Notes under the pieces: model-generated
The model's input: only the letters and a program-made list of their open reading frames with translations
Database searches by the model: none
Told to the model about the DNA's origin: nothing
Position numbers and translations under genes: made by a program
In this document: in pieces, positions 1 to 10,165 of the stretch
How the letters are laid out: each line of letters starts with the position of its first letter
How positions within the stretch are numbered: position 1 is the stretch's first letter
Assembly: GCA_947503275.1 (NCBI GenBank)
Contig: CANNCZ010000002.1
Location: 124,001 to 188,000 of the forward strand
Origin: an uncultured Erythrobacter sp.
GTDB taxonomy: Bacteria > Pseudomonadota > Alphaproteobacteria > Sphingomonadales > Sphingomonadaceae
Direction: 5' to 3'
Length of the DNA: 64,000 nt

Positions 1-148
1 CGTAACGCACCAGCCGCCTGCCACCTTCAACGGATTGCACTTCGGCGGCCTCTCGCAAAGCTGCGAGCGCTTCCTCATCCAACTGCGCAAACGCCTCGAT
101 CTGACCAAAGCCAGCGGCGCTTGCGGCACCCCCCTCATTCTCACTCAT
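1..148 (-). CDS. Partial CDS (5' end only), possibly a protein with an N-terminal cyclic-nucleotide-binding-like domain
   Basis: Reverse-strand reading from ATG at 148: MSENEGGAASAAGFGQIEAFAQLDEEALAALREAAEVQSVEGGRRLVRY..., open to the window edge. Confidence 0.45.
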   Translation of the reverse strand, partial: MSENEGGAASAAGFGQIEAFAQLDEEALAALREAAEVQSVEGGRRLVRY

Positions 149-213
149 ACTTTTGACCCATTGCACCTTTCGGCCCCGCTTTAACGGAGCAGCACACGGA
201 CAAAAAGGCAAGC

Positions 214-1131
214 TTACTGCGCGGTAATGGGGATTTCGACGACTTCGCCAACCTGCGTGAAATAGGGGCGCGTCCCCTCGCTCAAATAGGCTGGAACATT
301 GACCGGCACATGCACCGCGACGGATGTGTCAGCGTTCAATGTCTCTTCGAGGATCGCATCAAGATCATCGCTTTGGTAAAACCAGAACGGCACCATGACG
401 AGGCCCGTTCGCTTGGCTGAAAGGAAGTCTGCAAAGGGCGCAAAGTGCTGTGTCGCAGGGTCCGCATCGCCCAAGTGCATGACCCGCATCACCTCTCCAT
501 CACCCGAGGAGACGGACACACGATAGCTGATATTGTGCGTTTCCGAATGCCGCTCTGGCCAGCCACTATGCGGGGACCGGAATGCCTTGATCGTCGCGCC
601 TGCCAGATCGAATGTCTGCGTCGCCTCTCCATTTCTCAGCGTGATCGTGCGAACCTGTGTTGCCAGACCGTGATGCCAATTTTCCTGCTCTTTCAGTTGA
701 TCGTACGCCTGACCCGGCGCGATCAGCCACAGATCAGAGTCGTTCAACAGCATCTCCACCAGCATACTCGCGGAGAAGTGGTCGCCATGGGCATGGCTAA
801 CGAACACCAGATCCACGTCATCATAAGGCGCAGCGCCCGTGATAATCGCCTCAGCCAATTCCGGCGGAAGCTCTGCAAGCGAGCCGAAGTGATTGTCATA
901 GAGCGGATCGAATAACAGCTTGACGCTCTCAGCACCGACATTTGCCATCACCCCCGCATTCAGGATGGCGGTCGCTGCACCATTCTGCGCGGTGGCGGAT
1001 TGCTCCGATGCGGAGTGTTCCGAGGTTTGAGGCGCGGTTTGCCCCGGAGCCTCTGCACAGGCGCTCAACAGGCACAAAGCGCCTGCGATTACGGACAATG
1101 GCGCAGTTATTTGAAACATAAAACTCTCCAT
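214..1131 (-). CDS. MBL-fold metallo-hydrolase, putative lipoprotein (alternative start 1119)
   Basis: Lipobox-like LLSAC near N-terminus; metallo-beta-lactamase motif SHAHGDH. Confidence 0.8.
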   Translation of the reverse strand: MESFMFQITAPLSVIAGALCLLSACAEAPGQTAPQTSEHSASEQSATAQNGAATAILNAGVMANVGAESVKLLFDPLYDNHFGSLAELPPELAEAIITGAAPYDDVDLVFVSHAHGDHFSASMLVEMLLNDSDLWLIAPGQAYDQLKEQENWHHGLATQVRTITLRNGEATQTFDLAGATIKAFRSPHSGWPERHSETHNISYRVSVSSGDGEVMRVMHLGDADPATQHFAPFADFLSAKRTGLVMVPFWFYQSDDLDAILEETLNADTSVAVHVPVNVPAYLSEGTRPYFTQVGEVVEIPITAQ

Positions 1132-1339
1132 TTTCGAGTATTGTGCATGGCAAGTCGAGTAAACTGCCCGTGGCTACTTGCGAAACAAATGCGTGAAACC
1201 CCTAGAGTGAGGAAAACAAGTTTTTGGCTGACTACCCGTAAAGATCTCAGTTAGTCATGCTTCGCAAGGCCGAATTATCCATGGCGCTATGGGAGCGCTT
1301 TTTTTGGAATACCGGTCGCATCAAAAGGGGCTTAACAAA

Positions 1340-4300
1340 ATGAACTTTCGCAACACTTCGCGCTCGCATCTTCTTGGCGCGACCCTGCTCGCATCCACTG
1401 CGTTCGCACTGACTATGCCGGCGCCAGCGAAAGCAGACCTGCTTGCTGATTGCAACGCGAGTGTTGGACTGGACGGGATAGCGCTGACCCCTGATGACGG
1501 TTTGGAATGTGGCGAGAATTCAACCGCCGACGGTGCCAACGCAACCGCGGTCGGTAACGACTCTGATGCTAGTGGAGATCGCTCCGTTGCCGTGGGTGAC
1601 AGCGCCAGCGCAGTCGCGACTAATGGCACAGCCGTAGGGCAGTTCGCGCAAGCTGGCGATGCATCCACCGATTCCAACGCGAGTGCCTTTGGCCGTTCCG
1701 CTCAAGCAACGGGGGCGGGCGCGACCGCTCTAGGCGCAGGATCAGATGCGACCGCCACCAGCAGCACCGCCGTGGGGCAATTGGCTGCGGCAACTGGCAT
1801 CAATTCGACCGCTATTGGACGCGTCGCACAAGCGACCGGCTTCGCTGCAATCGCGATCGGACCCTCTGCTCAAGCTGGCGGAGCCAACAGTCTGGCCTTG
1901 GGTGATACGGCCTCAGCTGCCGGAAGTAACGCGATTGCAATCGGGCACGATGCGAACGCCCCACAAGAAAACTCACTAGCCATCGGCGAATTCGCCGGTT
2001 CCAGCAGCTTTGGCGTGTCAATTGGACATAGCACTCGTGCATCTTTCAACGCGATTGCGATTGGCGATGATGCAGAGGCGAATGGCCTGGGTTCCATTTC
2101 ACTGGGTCAGGATTCCGAAGCTGCCGGACCGCGCTCGCTCGCTATCGGCGAAGATTCACTGGTGGAAAATGCCGGAGGTGGGATCGCTCTGGGCTTCAAT
2201 TCTGCGGTTACGTTGGGAGGGACAGATGGCGTCGCTATTGGCGAAAATGCGAGTGTGTCGGCGGCCAATGCCATTGCGTTGGGCGCAGCGTCCGTTGCCG
2301 ATGCAATGAACACCGTTTCAATAGGCAGTGCCGGGAACGAGCGTCGGATCGTCAATGTGGCTATGGGCACCTCCGGCACTGATGCGGTGAATGTCGATCA
2401 GTTGAACAGCGCAATCGCAGGCGTATCCGGCCCAGGCGGCAGCGCGTTTGTGGTTGTCAACTCCACCGGAACGGCCGCTAGTGCAGCGGGCGCAGAAGCA
2501 GTTGCAATCGGAGGGGGGACGGTCGCGAACAGAGAAGGTAGCGTGGCAATCGGGGAAGAGGCATCATCAACCAACGCATTTTCAACCGCGATCGGTTCAA
2601 GTGCATCGGCAACTGGCGGCAATGCGACGGCAGTAGGTTTTGATGCGTCTGCACAAGGTAGTCAGAGTATCGCGTTAGGCAACAATGCCAGCACTGATGT
2701 AAGCGGCCTTGGCGTCGCAATCGGGTCCTTTGCAACGGCCAATGCGCAAAGCTCGGTTGCTCTGGGTGCAAACTCCCTCACCACTGAAGCAAACACAGTG
2801 TCGGTCGGGCGGGTCAACGGGGAAAGACGGATCGTCAATGTGGCCACTGGCACCGCCGCCACCGACGCAGTCAATGTGCGCCAACTCAACGATGCGCTTT
2901 CCGGCGTGTCGGGCGGCGGCAGCGAATTTCTGGATGTCAATTCGACCGGGCTTGCCGCATCTGCCTCGGGTTCAGAGGCGATTGCCGTAGGCAGCTTTTC
3001 GGCATCCAGCGGCTCAAATTCCGTCGCTTTAGGATCATCCACCGCCGCGAGTGGAACCGATACGATTGCAATTGGGCGCGGAGCTGAATCAGATCGCGAA
3101 GGATCACTGGCTATTGGGGCCGATGCAGAGGCGGATGGATTTCGTGGAATCACAATTGGCCAGGGTTCGATAACATCATCAACCAATGCAATTGCGATCG
3201 GCGCGAATGATGGAACCAACGGCACGCCGGGTGCAGGTGCATCCGGCGTAAATGCAATCGCAATTGGAACGCAGGCAGCGTCAATAGAAAACGGCGCTAT
3301 TGCAATTGGCGGAAACGCATTGGCCCAAAAAGCAAACGTTTCGGCCACAAACATGATTGCAATTGGCTCGTCTGCCCAAGCGCGCATGAATAACGCAGTT
3401 GCCGTCGGTTCAGCCTCTTCCGCCACTGCGGCAAATAGCGTCGCGCTTGGTGCGGGCTCTGTCGCGGATCAGACCAACACCGTTTCGATCGGCAGCGCGG
3501 GCAACGAACGCCGGATCACCAATGTTGCGATCGGCACAGCTATCACGGATGCAGTCAATCTGGGGCAACTCAACTCTGCCATAGCGGGGGTATCTGCAGG
3601 CACCGTTCAACTGGACGGAACTGGAATCAATTCCACCATCGCCGGGACCAATGCGATTGCGAGCGCCAACAACACAACCGCCGTCGGGGATGAAGCCACT
3701 GCAGATCAGAACAACGCCACCGCTTTGGGCTTTCGCGCAGAGGCAACCTCGATCGGGGCGACGGCACTGGGACGCAGCGCCAATGCAGCAGGTGCATCCT
3801 CTGTCGCGATTGGGTTGAACGCGGCAGCGCAAGACATTTTCGGGATCGCCATCGGACCTGACAGTTCGTCGACCGGGGCCAGCGCCATGGCTATCGGACG
3901 TTTGGCCAGCGCATCAGGCTCAAACTCGACGGCCATCGGTTTGTCCAGCAATGCCAGCGGCAACAACTCTACCGCCATCGGCAACGACTCGGTCGCCGGG
4001 ACCAGCGCGACCGCCATTGGGCGTGAGGCCGTCGCTAGCGGCGATGGATCGTCGGCCTTTTCACCCTTTGCTCAGGCAACCGCAGTGCAATCCAGCGCGT
4101 TTGGATTCCAATCGCAAGCGACCGCCGCATTCTCATCCGCATTTGGCAACAATGCGACTGCCAGCCATGCTCGATCAACCGCAGTCGGTGTGAATGCTCA
4201 AACCACCGATACCGACCAAGTCGCAATTGGCGGCACAGGCGCAGCAGTCCGGATAGGCGATATCGAGGCGAGCACTTTGGCACAAGAAGGGCCTGTCGAC

Positions 4301-4723
4301 GTCGTGACGATTGATATGAACGGGACGCTGGGCCGGCAGCAGGTTGCGACCCAGTCATCGGTGCAGAATGTGCGCACTTCGGTCTCCTCACTGCAAGCGA
4401 TCACCGATGCGCAAGTGGACAGCCTTTCCAGCAGCATCTCGTCGCTGGATGGCCGGATCACAGGATTGGCTTTTCAGTTGGAGGATTTGGACCAACGCTC
4501 ACGCGGTGGGATCGCGGCGGCAATGGCGATGGGCGGCACGATGGTGGTACCCGGAAGCACATTCTCGGTCAGCGCAAATGTCTCAACCTATCAGGGCGAA
4601 CAGGGCTTCTCCGGATCGCTCGCCGCGCGTGTTGCGGAGAAAGTCTATATCTCTGCCAGCGTCGCCGGATCTAGCGCAGAAGACAGCACCGGTGGACGTG
4701 TGGGTGTGGCCTTCGGATTTTAG
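1340..4723 (+). CDS. YadA-like trimeric autotransporter adhesin
   Basis: Signal peptide; many head repeats of type AIGxxAxAxGxxS; three neck motifs ERRI(V/T)NVAxGTxxTDAVNxxQLN; C-terminal YadA anchor-like domain ending VGVAFGF. Start moved from the track's 1289 to ATG 1340. Confidence 0.9.
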   Translation: MNFRNTSRSHLLGATLLASTAFALTMPAPAKADLLADCNASVGLDGIALTPDDGLECGENSTADGANATAVGNDSDASGDRSVAVGDSASAVATNGTAVGQFAQAGDASTDSNASAFGRSAQATGAGATALGAGSDATATSSTAVGQLAAATGINSTAIGRVAQATGFAAIAIGPSAQAGGANSLALGDTASAAGSNAIAIGHDANAPQENSLAIGEFAGSSSFGVSIGHSTRASFNAIAIGDDAEANGLGSISLGQDSEAAGPRSLAIGEDSLVENAGGGIALGFNSAVTLGGTDGVAIGENASVSAANAIALGAASVADAMNTVSIGSAGNERRIVNVAMGTSGTDAVNVDQLNSAIAGVSGPGGSAFVVVNSTGTAASAAGAEAVAIGGGTVANREGSVAIGEEASSTNAFSTAIGSSASATGGNATAVGFDASAQGSQSIALGNNASTDVSGLGVAIGSFATANAQSSVALGANSLTTEANTVSVGRVNGERRIVNVATGTAATDAVNVRQLNDALSGVSGGGSEFLDVNSTGLAASASGSEAIAVGSFSASSGSNSVALGSSTAASGTDTIAIGRGAESDREGSLAIGADAEADGFRGITIGQGSITSSTNAIAIGANDGTNGTPGAGASGVNAIAIGTQAASIENGAIAIGGNALAQKANVSATNMIAIGSSAQARMNNAVAVGSASSATAANSVALGAGSVADQTNTVSIGSAGNERRITNVAIGTAITDAVNLGQLNSAIAGVSAGTVQLDGTGINSTIAGTNAIASANNTTAVGDEATADQNNATALGFRAEATSIGATALGRSANAAGASSVAIGLNAAAQDIFGIAIGPDSSSTGASAMAIGRLASASGSNSTAIGLSSNASGNNSTAIGNDSVAGTSATAIGREAVASGDGSSAFSPFAQATAVQSSAFGFQSQATAAFSSAFGNNATASHARSTAVGVNAQTTDTDQVAIGGTGAAVRIGDIEASTLAQEGPVDVVTIDMNGTLGRQQVATQSSVQNVRTSVSSLQAITDAQVDSLSSSISSLDGRITGLAFQLEDLDQRSRGGIAAAMAMGGTMVVPGSTFSVSANVSTYQGEQGFSGSLAARVAEKVYISASVAGSSAEDSTGGRVGVAFGF

Positions 4724-4732
4724 GGCATCGAC

Positions 4733-4768
4733 TAAGGGGCCTAGGATGTTTCGATCCCCGGCCCCTTA
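4733..4768. terminator. Putative bidirectional terminator between convergent genes
   Basis: Inverted repeat TAAGGGGCC...GGCCCCTTA (9 bp) between the yadA-like stop and the amidohydrolase stop. Confidence 0.55.
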
Positions 4769-4772
4769 AGCG

Positions 4773-6062
4773 TCACTCTATCACTCGTCCGCGGACCATC
4801 ACCCAATCGACCTGTTCCAATACGGTGACATCGGCCAGCGGGTTGCCGTCGACTGCGATAATGTCAGCGGAGTAACCCGGTGCGATGCGGCCAATGCTGT
4901 CTTCCATCCCGACAATCTCCGCCGCGACCGTCGTGGCACTGGCGAGGGCTTCGCGGTTGGACATGCCGCCGCGCACCATCAGGCGAAACTCACCAGCGTT
5001 TAAGCCATGCGGGAACACGCCCGCATCGGTGCCGAATGCGATGCGCACGCCATTGGCGCGGGCACGTTCAACGATGGTGCCAGCGACTTCGGAGACGGCG
5101 CGAATTTTGTCTTCCACAACCGGGGTGTAGAACCCGGTGCCAAGGTTCTGGCGAATGCCTTCAAACGCCATCAAAGTCGGGACCAAAGTTGTGCCTGCCT
5201 CATTCATGGCGCGGGCCGCTTGATCATCGATATAGGTGCCGTGTTCAATCGTGTGAACGCCTGCGCGCGCCGCCGCTTCGATCCCGCGAGCGCCATGCGC
5301 ATGAGCGGCAACTTTCAGGCCCAGCGCCTCTGCCGTATCGACAATCGCGCTCATTTCCGCGTCGGAGAAATGCGCTTCCAGCCCGCGTCCCTGCTGAGAC
5401 AGCACGCCGCCAGTCGCAGTGATTTTGATCAGGTCTGCGCCATATTGCGAGGCAAGACGCACCTTGGATGCGCATTCTACCGGACCGGTGCAGGTAAACC
5501 CGCTGTCGAGCGCATCGTTTACATGTTCGACAAAGCCATTGGTATCGCCATGCCCGCCAATGATCGAAATGGTGCGCGCGCTGGTTATGATGCGCGGGCC
5601 TTGAACCAACCCTTCGGCGGTTGCGCGGCGCAGCATCTGTGTGACTTGGTCAGTGCGAGAGCCAAGATCGCGCACTGTGGTAAAACCAGCCAGCGCCGTC
5701 ACCCGCGCATTCTTTGCGCCGATCAGTGTGAAATATTCCGGCGGCGTGGTCGCCCCGCGCCAGAATTCACCGCTTGGATCGCCCGAAAGGTGCGTGTGAA
5801 GATCGATCAGACCGGGCAGGATCGTTTTGTCGGACATGTCGATGATCTGCGCATCCGCTTCAACGGCCAACTCCTCTCCCTGCGTTAAGACCTGAGTGAT
5901 TTTGCCATCTTCGATGACGATAGTGGCCGGACCGGTTGGCTCGCTGTTCGCGTCCAGAATGACGCTGCCAGCTTCGATGACGACGGTTTCTGCTGCGACT
6001 GGCGCGGATGCCAATGTGGCAATTGCGACCAATGCCCCTGCGAATTTCTTGAATAACGCCAT
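4773..6062 (-). CDS. Secreted amidohydrolase family protein (imidazolonepropionase/Xaa-Pro dipeptidase-like)
   Basis: Signal peptide MALFKKFAGALVAIATLASAPVAA; motifs LPGLIDLHTHL, HGARGIEAAARAGVHTIEHG, FGTDAG. Start adjusted to ATG 6062. Confidence 0.85.
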   Translation of the reverse strand: MALFKKFAGALVAIATLASAPVAAETVVIEAGSVILDANSEPTGPATIVIEDGKITQVLTQGEELAVEADAQIIDMSDKTILPGLIDLHTHLSGDPSGEFWRGATTPPEYFTLIGAKNARVTALAGFTTVRDLGSRTDQVTQMLRRATAEGLVQGPRIITSARTISIIGGHGDTNGFVEHVNDALDSGFTCTGPVECASKVRLASQYGADLIKITATGGVLSQQGRGLEAHFSDAEMSAIVDTAEALGLKVAAHAHGARGIEAAARAGVHTIEHGTYIDDQAARAMNEAGTTLVPTLMAFEGIRQNLGTGFYTPVVEDKIRAVSEVAGTIVERARANGVRIAFGTDAGVFPHGLNAGEFRLMVRGGMSNREALASATTVAAEIVGMEDSIGRIAPGYSADIIAVDGNPLADVTVLEQVDWVMVRGRVIE

Positions 6063-6217
6063 GAGTCTCTCCCGATCTGGCTCTTGCAAGAAGTGATGAC
6101 CGCAAGGCCGCGCCCTGACAAGCCCAGTTCGCAATTCTTGCGTGAGGCTTTGCGATTCATGCCCCTGTCGTTATGCATGCACGCATTGTCCCTGATCAGA
6201 GAGGATTCTTCGACGAC

Positions 6218-8293
6218 ATGAACCGCCTTGCCCCCAAAATCATCGGCACTTCCGCCGCCCTGCTCGCATCCGTCTCGCTAACTGCGACCGCGCAAGCCCG
6301 CCCTATGACGCCCGAAGACGTCGCCAAACTCGAAAGCGTCGGTGCCATGGCAGTCTCGCCAGACGGCACGCGGATCGCTTACACCACCGGCAGCCTGCCT
6401 GATGTGACCGAGGGTGAGGACAATGGAACATTCACTTCCGAACTGTCCGTCGCCACTGCGCCCGATGTCGCGCGCCAATACCTGCCTGATGATATCAGCC
6501 CCGGCGGCGTCGCCTTCTCACCCGATGGCCGCATGGTCACCTTCCTTTGGAAAAACGAAGATGATGAGCGCGCCGTGTGGGGCGTGCCGGTCGATGGCGG
6601 TACCTATGTGAAGCTCGCAGGCGTGGAAGACACTGGCGTTCGATCCTACCAATTCAGCCCCGATGGCGGCATGATCTATATGCTAACCGGCCCCGGCGAA
6701 GACGAACAACGCGAGGCCCAAAGCAAAGGCGGCTTTAACGCGCGCGTTTACGAGGAAGAGTTTCGCCCCGCTCGCATGTTCGCCGCAACTGTCGGCACCG
6801 AGTTGGACGAAGAACCGCGCGAAATTGCTCTGCCCGGTTTTGTGAGCGCCTTTGACGTCTCCTCCGATGGCCGCATGGGTATCATCGAGACCACGCCAAC
6901 ACCGCTGGTCGATGACAGCTATACCTCAAAGCGCGTGAATGTGATCGACCTGACAACAGGCGACATCACCGCTGTGGTCGAAACTCCGGGCAAGATTGGC
7001 GATGTAGAAATCTCGCCTGACGGATCGCAGCTCTCGCTGATCGCGGGCGTTGATATGAACGATCCAGCGGCGACGACCTTGCACCTCGTCGACACGGCCT
7101 CGGGCAGCTACCGCGCATTGAATGCTGGCGCTGCTGAAGCGGCGGTGGACGCGGAATGGCTGGCGGATGGACGGCTCGCAAGCGTGATCCATGTCGGCGT
7201 GCAATCCATGCTGCGCATTTACAACGCAGACGGCTCTGTTGCCGAGGAACAGGATCCCGGCGAGCTGATCCTGACCCGCGTTGAGGCAGCTGGCAATCGC
7301 ATTGCCTTTGCTGCCAATGCACCGCAGCACCCCACCGAATTGTTCGTATGGAACAACGGTTCATTCGACCGCTGGACCAACCACAATGATTGGCTGTCCG
7401 ACATCACATTCGGCGAACAGCGCGCCTACACCTTTACCGCGACTGACGGCCAAGAGGTCGAAGGCGTCTTGATCCTGCCAACAGGCGGCGTTCCAGAGGG
7501 CGGCGCACCGACCATCATGAACGTCCATGGCGGGCCAGAGGCGCATGACAGCAATGGCTGGCAAACCGCCTATTCGAAGCCGGGCCATGTCGCTGCGGCC
7601 CAAGGATACGCCGTGTTCCTGCCGAACTATCGCGGGTCAACCGGGTATGGCGTGGACTTCTCAAAGCAGCATCAGGGCAATTACACCGACCCTGAATTCC
7701 GCGACATTGTCGATGCAAAGAACGCTTTGGCCGCCGAAGGCATCACGGACGCCGACCGCACCGGGATCACCGGCGGCTCATATGGCGGCTATGCCAGTGC
7801 ATGGGGCGCGACCTACCATTCGGCGGAATATGCCGCGAGTGTGATGTTCGTCGGCATCTCGGACCAGACCAGCAAGTTTGGCACCACCGACATCCCCTAT
7901 GAGATGTACAATGTGCACAGCCGCGCATGGCCGTGGGATGATTGGCAAAAGATGCTGGAGGTCTCGCCGATCTACTACACCGACCGCGCGACCACGCCGA
8001 TCCTGATCATGCATGGCGAGGATGATACCCGTGTCGATCCGAGCCAGTCGATGGAGCTGTATCGCTTCCTGCGCGTGCGTCAGCCTGACACACCTGTGCG
8101 TCTGGTATTCTATCCCGGCGAAGGGCACGGCAACCGTCTGGCCGCGAGCCGCTATGACTATAACCTGCGCATGATGGAGTGGTTCAACACCTACCTGATG
8201 ACAGGTGATCGAACCGCAGAAATGCCCGGCCCACGCCCACAACTGGCCGAAGGGGCCAAGGGTGCAGAAGCGGAAGAGGAAGACGCAGAATGA
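6218..8293 (+). CDS. S9 family peptidase (prolyl oligopeptidase/DPP-like)
   Basis: WD40-like propeller repeats plus C-terminal hydrolase with GGSYGGY nucleophile motif and HGEDDTRV / GEGHG. Confidence 0.9.
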   Translation: MNRLAPKIIGTSAALLASVSLTATAQARPMTPEDVAKLESVGAMAVSPDGTRIAYTTGSLPDVTEGEDNGTFTSELSVATAPDVARQYLPDDISPGGVAFSPDGRMVTFLWKNEDDERAVWGVPVDGGTYVKLAGVEDTGVRSYQFSPDGGMIYMLTGPGEDEQREAQSKGGFNARVYEEEFRPARMFAATVGTELDEEPREIALPGFVSAFDVSSDGRMGIIETTPTPLVDDSYTSKRVNVIDLTTGDITAVVETPGKIGDVEISPDGSQLSLIAGVDMNDPAATTLHLVDTASGSYRALNAGAAEAAVDAEWLADGRLASVIHVGVQSMLRIYNADGSVAEEQDPGELILTRVEAAGNRIAFAANAPQHPTELFVWNNGSFDRWTNHNDWLSDITFGEQRAYTFTATDGQEVEGVLILPTGGVPEGGAPTIMNVHGGPEAHDSNGWQTAYSKPGHVAAAQGYAVFLPNYRGSTGYGVDFSKQHQGNYTDPEFRDIVDAKNALAAEGITDADRTGITGGSYGGYASAWGATYHSAEYAASVMFVGISDQTSKFGTTDIPYEMYNVHSRAWPWDDWQKMLEVSPIYYTDRATTPILIMHGEDDTRVDPSQSMELYRFLRVRQPDTPVRLVFYPGEGHGNRLAASRYDYNLRMMEWFNTYLMTGDRTAEMPGPRPQLAEGAKGAEAEEEDAE

Positions 8294-9024
8294 TGAGAGT
8301 GCAAGGTTTACAGCGCGGCATGGCGGCCGCGCTGTTGATCGCAGCATTGGGGGCCGCGCCCGTCGCGGCTCCGCTCATGGCTCAGGAGGTTGCACAAGTT
8401 GACGCCTATGACCGCCTTGTCGACGTTATAAGGTCACAAGTGGACGAAAATCGCGCTACCGAAGTCTCACTGGACTTTATGCGCCAAGCATACGCCGAGC
8501 ACCCGACGCTATCGTCCCTAGAAGCCCGCAGTCCCGGATTTATCGACGAAGTGATTGACGCCTTGCGTCCGGCAATTAGTTCGCAAACCCGCAATGGCAA
8601 CGCGAAGCTTAATACCGAAATGGCGTCTCTCTTCCGGACTCATTTGACGCCCGCCGAGGCCGATGAGATTGCGGCCCTCTACCGAACGCCTATTATTCAG
8701 CAACTGCTGCAAAACGTGTCGCGAAATCAGAGCTCTGCAAACGCTTTGCATGCGATCATGAACAGTGAACCTGTGTCTGAGGCCGCTGTGAGCGCAGACG
8801 CGGTTAGCTCGTCCACTCAGGGTTATTTCGATTTGTCAGACGAAGATCGAGCCGCCGTTGAACGCCAGTTGGCAGCTTCTCCGGCGTGGGTAAAGTTTGA
8901 GCCATTGCTTGTCCAAGTGACCGCGATTCAAACGCGCGTTCAAAACATGCCCGCTACCAGCGAGCAACAAGCGACAATGGCTTCGACGATCCAAGCTGTC
9001 TTTCAAAAACACTTCGCACAATAG
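8290..9024 (+). CDS. DUF2059-like secreted protein
   Basis: Signal peptide; helical C-terminal region resembling DUF2059; ATGATGA overlap with the upstream gene. Confidence 0.6.
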   Translation: MMRVQGLQRGMAAALLIAALGAAPVAAPLMAQEVAQVDAYDRLVDVIRSQVDENRATEVSLDFMRQAYAEHPTLSSLEARSPGFIDEVIDALRPAISSQTRNGNAKLNTEMASLFRTHLTPAEADEIAALYRTPIIQQLLQNVSRNQSSANALHAIMNSEPVSEAAVSADAVSSSTQGYFDLSDEDRAAVERQLAASPAWVKFEPLLVQVTAIQTRVQNMPATSEQQATMASTIQAVFQKHFAQ

Positions 9025-9046
9025 CTCCGCTCACATTGCACCCGCC

Positions 9047-10018
9047 CTAAAACGTATAGCCAATCCCTAGCCCACCGATAAACTGGTTCGCACTGCCGCG
9101 CTCGCTCGTGAACGGAGTGTCCGCCGCATCGCCGACCAGCCGCGAATAGCCTGCGATCCCGTAGATATTCAGCCCACCATTCAATGCGTTGCCATCAAGG
9201 TCCACTGTCAGGATCGCGATGGTGCCAACCGAGTTCAGCCCGCCATCGGCGGTGAATTGCGCGAGGCCTGTCGCCGCGCTTTGTTCTGGTGACACGGAAT
9301 AATAATAGTCCGCAAAATCATCATCGACAAAGCTGGCATTGGCGCTCAGCTGCAAGGCTGCACCCCTACCGATGGGGGTGAAGTATCCCACGCTCGGTTC
9401 AATCAACATGCCATTATGCGCGCCCAGGATATCCCAGCGCACCTGTGTCGAAAAACTAACCCGGTCACGCGGCGAAAAGACGCCGGGGATGCTGACCCCG
9501 CCATTGATACCGACCTCAATGGCTGTTTCGAGTTCGCCTGCTAGCTCCACCACCTCATCTTCAATCTGATTCGCGCGGTCATTGCGAAACCGGAAGGATG
9601 GGCCGAGCGAAAATGTGGTCTTTGCCGGGCCGCGTGTGGGCCCTTGCGATAACAGGTCGAGGTTGAATCCGGGGCCATTCGGACTGATCCCAACCCCGCC
9701 CACGCGGCCGACAATCAGCGGCAGCGGGAATACGCGGTAATCGTCCGATCCTGAATAGCTTGGCACCAATCCAGCACCGATGCCGATTGTCGCCCATGTT
9801 TCGTCAAAGACAGGTTTGAAAGGAGGTCCACCCGGCGCGCCACCCCGTTCGTTGGCCTGCCCAACACCGGCAGGCGGTCCGCTTGGGCGCTCCTGCTGCG
9901 TCTCCGCCTCTGCGGTCTCTTCTGCACGCTCATCATTCTCATCAGACGCCATAGCGGGCGCGGCGATCGTGGCTGCGAGGAGAGCAAACAGCGATACGGT
10001 GGGGGTGGCTTTTGTCAT
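9047..10018 (-). CDS. MipA/OmpV family outer-membrane protein
   Basis: Signal peptide; IGIGAGLVPSYSGSDDYRVFPLPLIVGR typical of MipA/OmpV; C-terminal aromatic residue (YTF). Confidence 0.85.
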   Translation of the reverse strand: MTKATPTVSLFALLAATIAAPAMASDENDERAEETAEAETQQERPSGPPAGVGQANERGGAPGGPPFKPVFDETWATIGIGAGLVPSYSGSDDYRVFPLPLIVGRVGGVGISPNGPGFNLDLLSQGPTRGPAKTTFSLGPSFRFRNDRANQIEDEVVELAGELETAIEVGINGGVSIPGVFSPRDRVSFSTQVRWDILGAHNGMLIEPSVGYFTPIGRGAALQLSANASFVDDDFADYYYSVSPEQSAATGLAQFTADGGLNSVGTIAILTVDLDGNALNGGLNIYGIAGYSRLVGDAADTPFTSERGSANQFIGGLGIGYTF

Positions 10019-10165
10019 GCAATGCTATCCTTTGCGTCATTTACTATCGGCAGCGATAATCGTTTCCACCTTTCGCAAAGCTGGACCCTATCTGGACCTT
10101 TGGTGGCACCCTTGCTTTTGCTGCAATATTGCCCCTTTGCGCATGCTGCCCTACGGCATCGGTGA

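Noticed and set aside
445-915. 156-aa plus-strand ORF opposite the MBL-fold gene
   Set aside because: Shadow ORF antisense to a gene with clear HxHxDH motif.
2662-3426. 254-aa antisense ORF inside the yadA-like gene
   Set aside because: Repetitive shadow frame of the adhesin repeats; no independent coding signal.
1340-4723. CRISPR-like regularly spaced repeats
   Set aside because: The periodicity is protein-coding head repeats of the trimeric autotransporter. No CRISPR array or cas gene was seen anywhere in the window.
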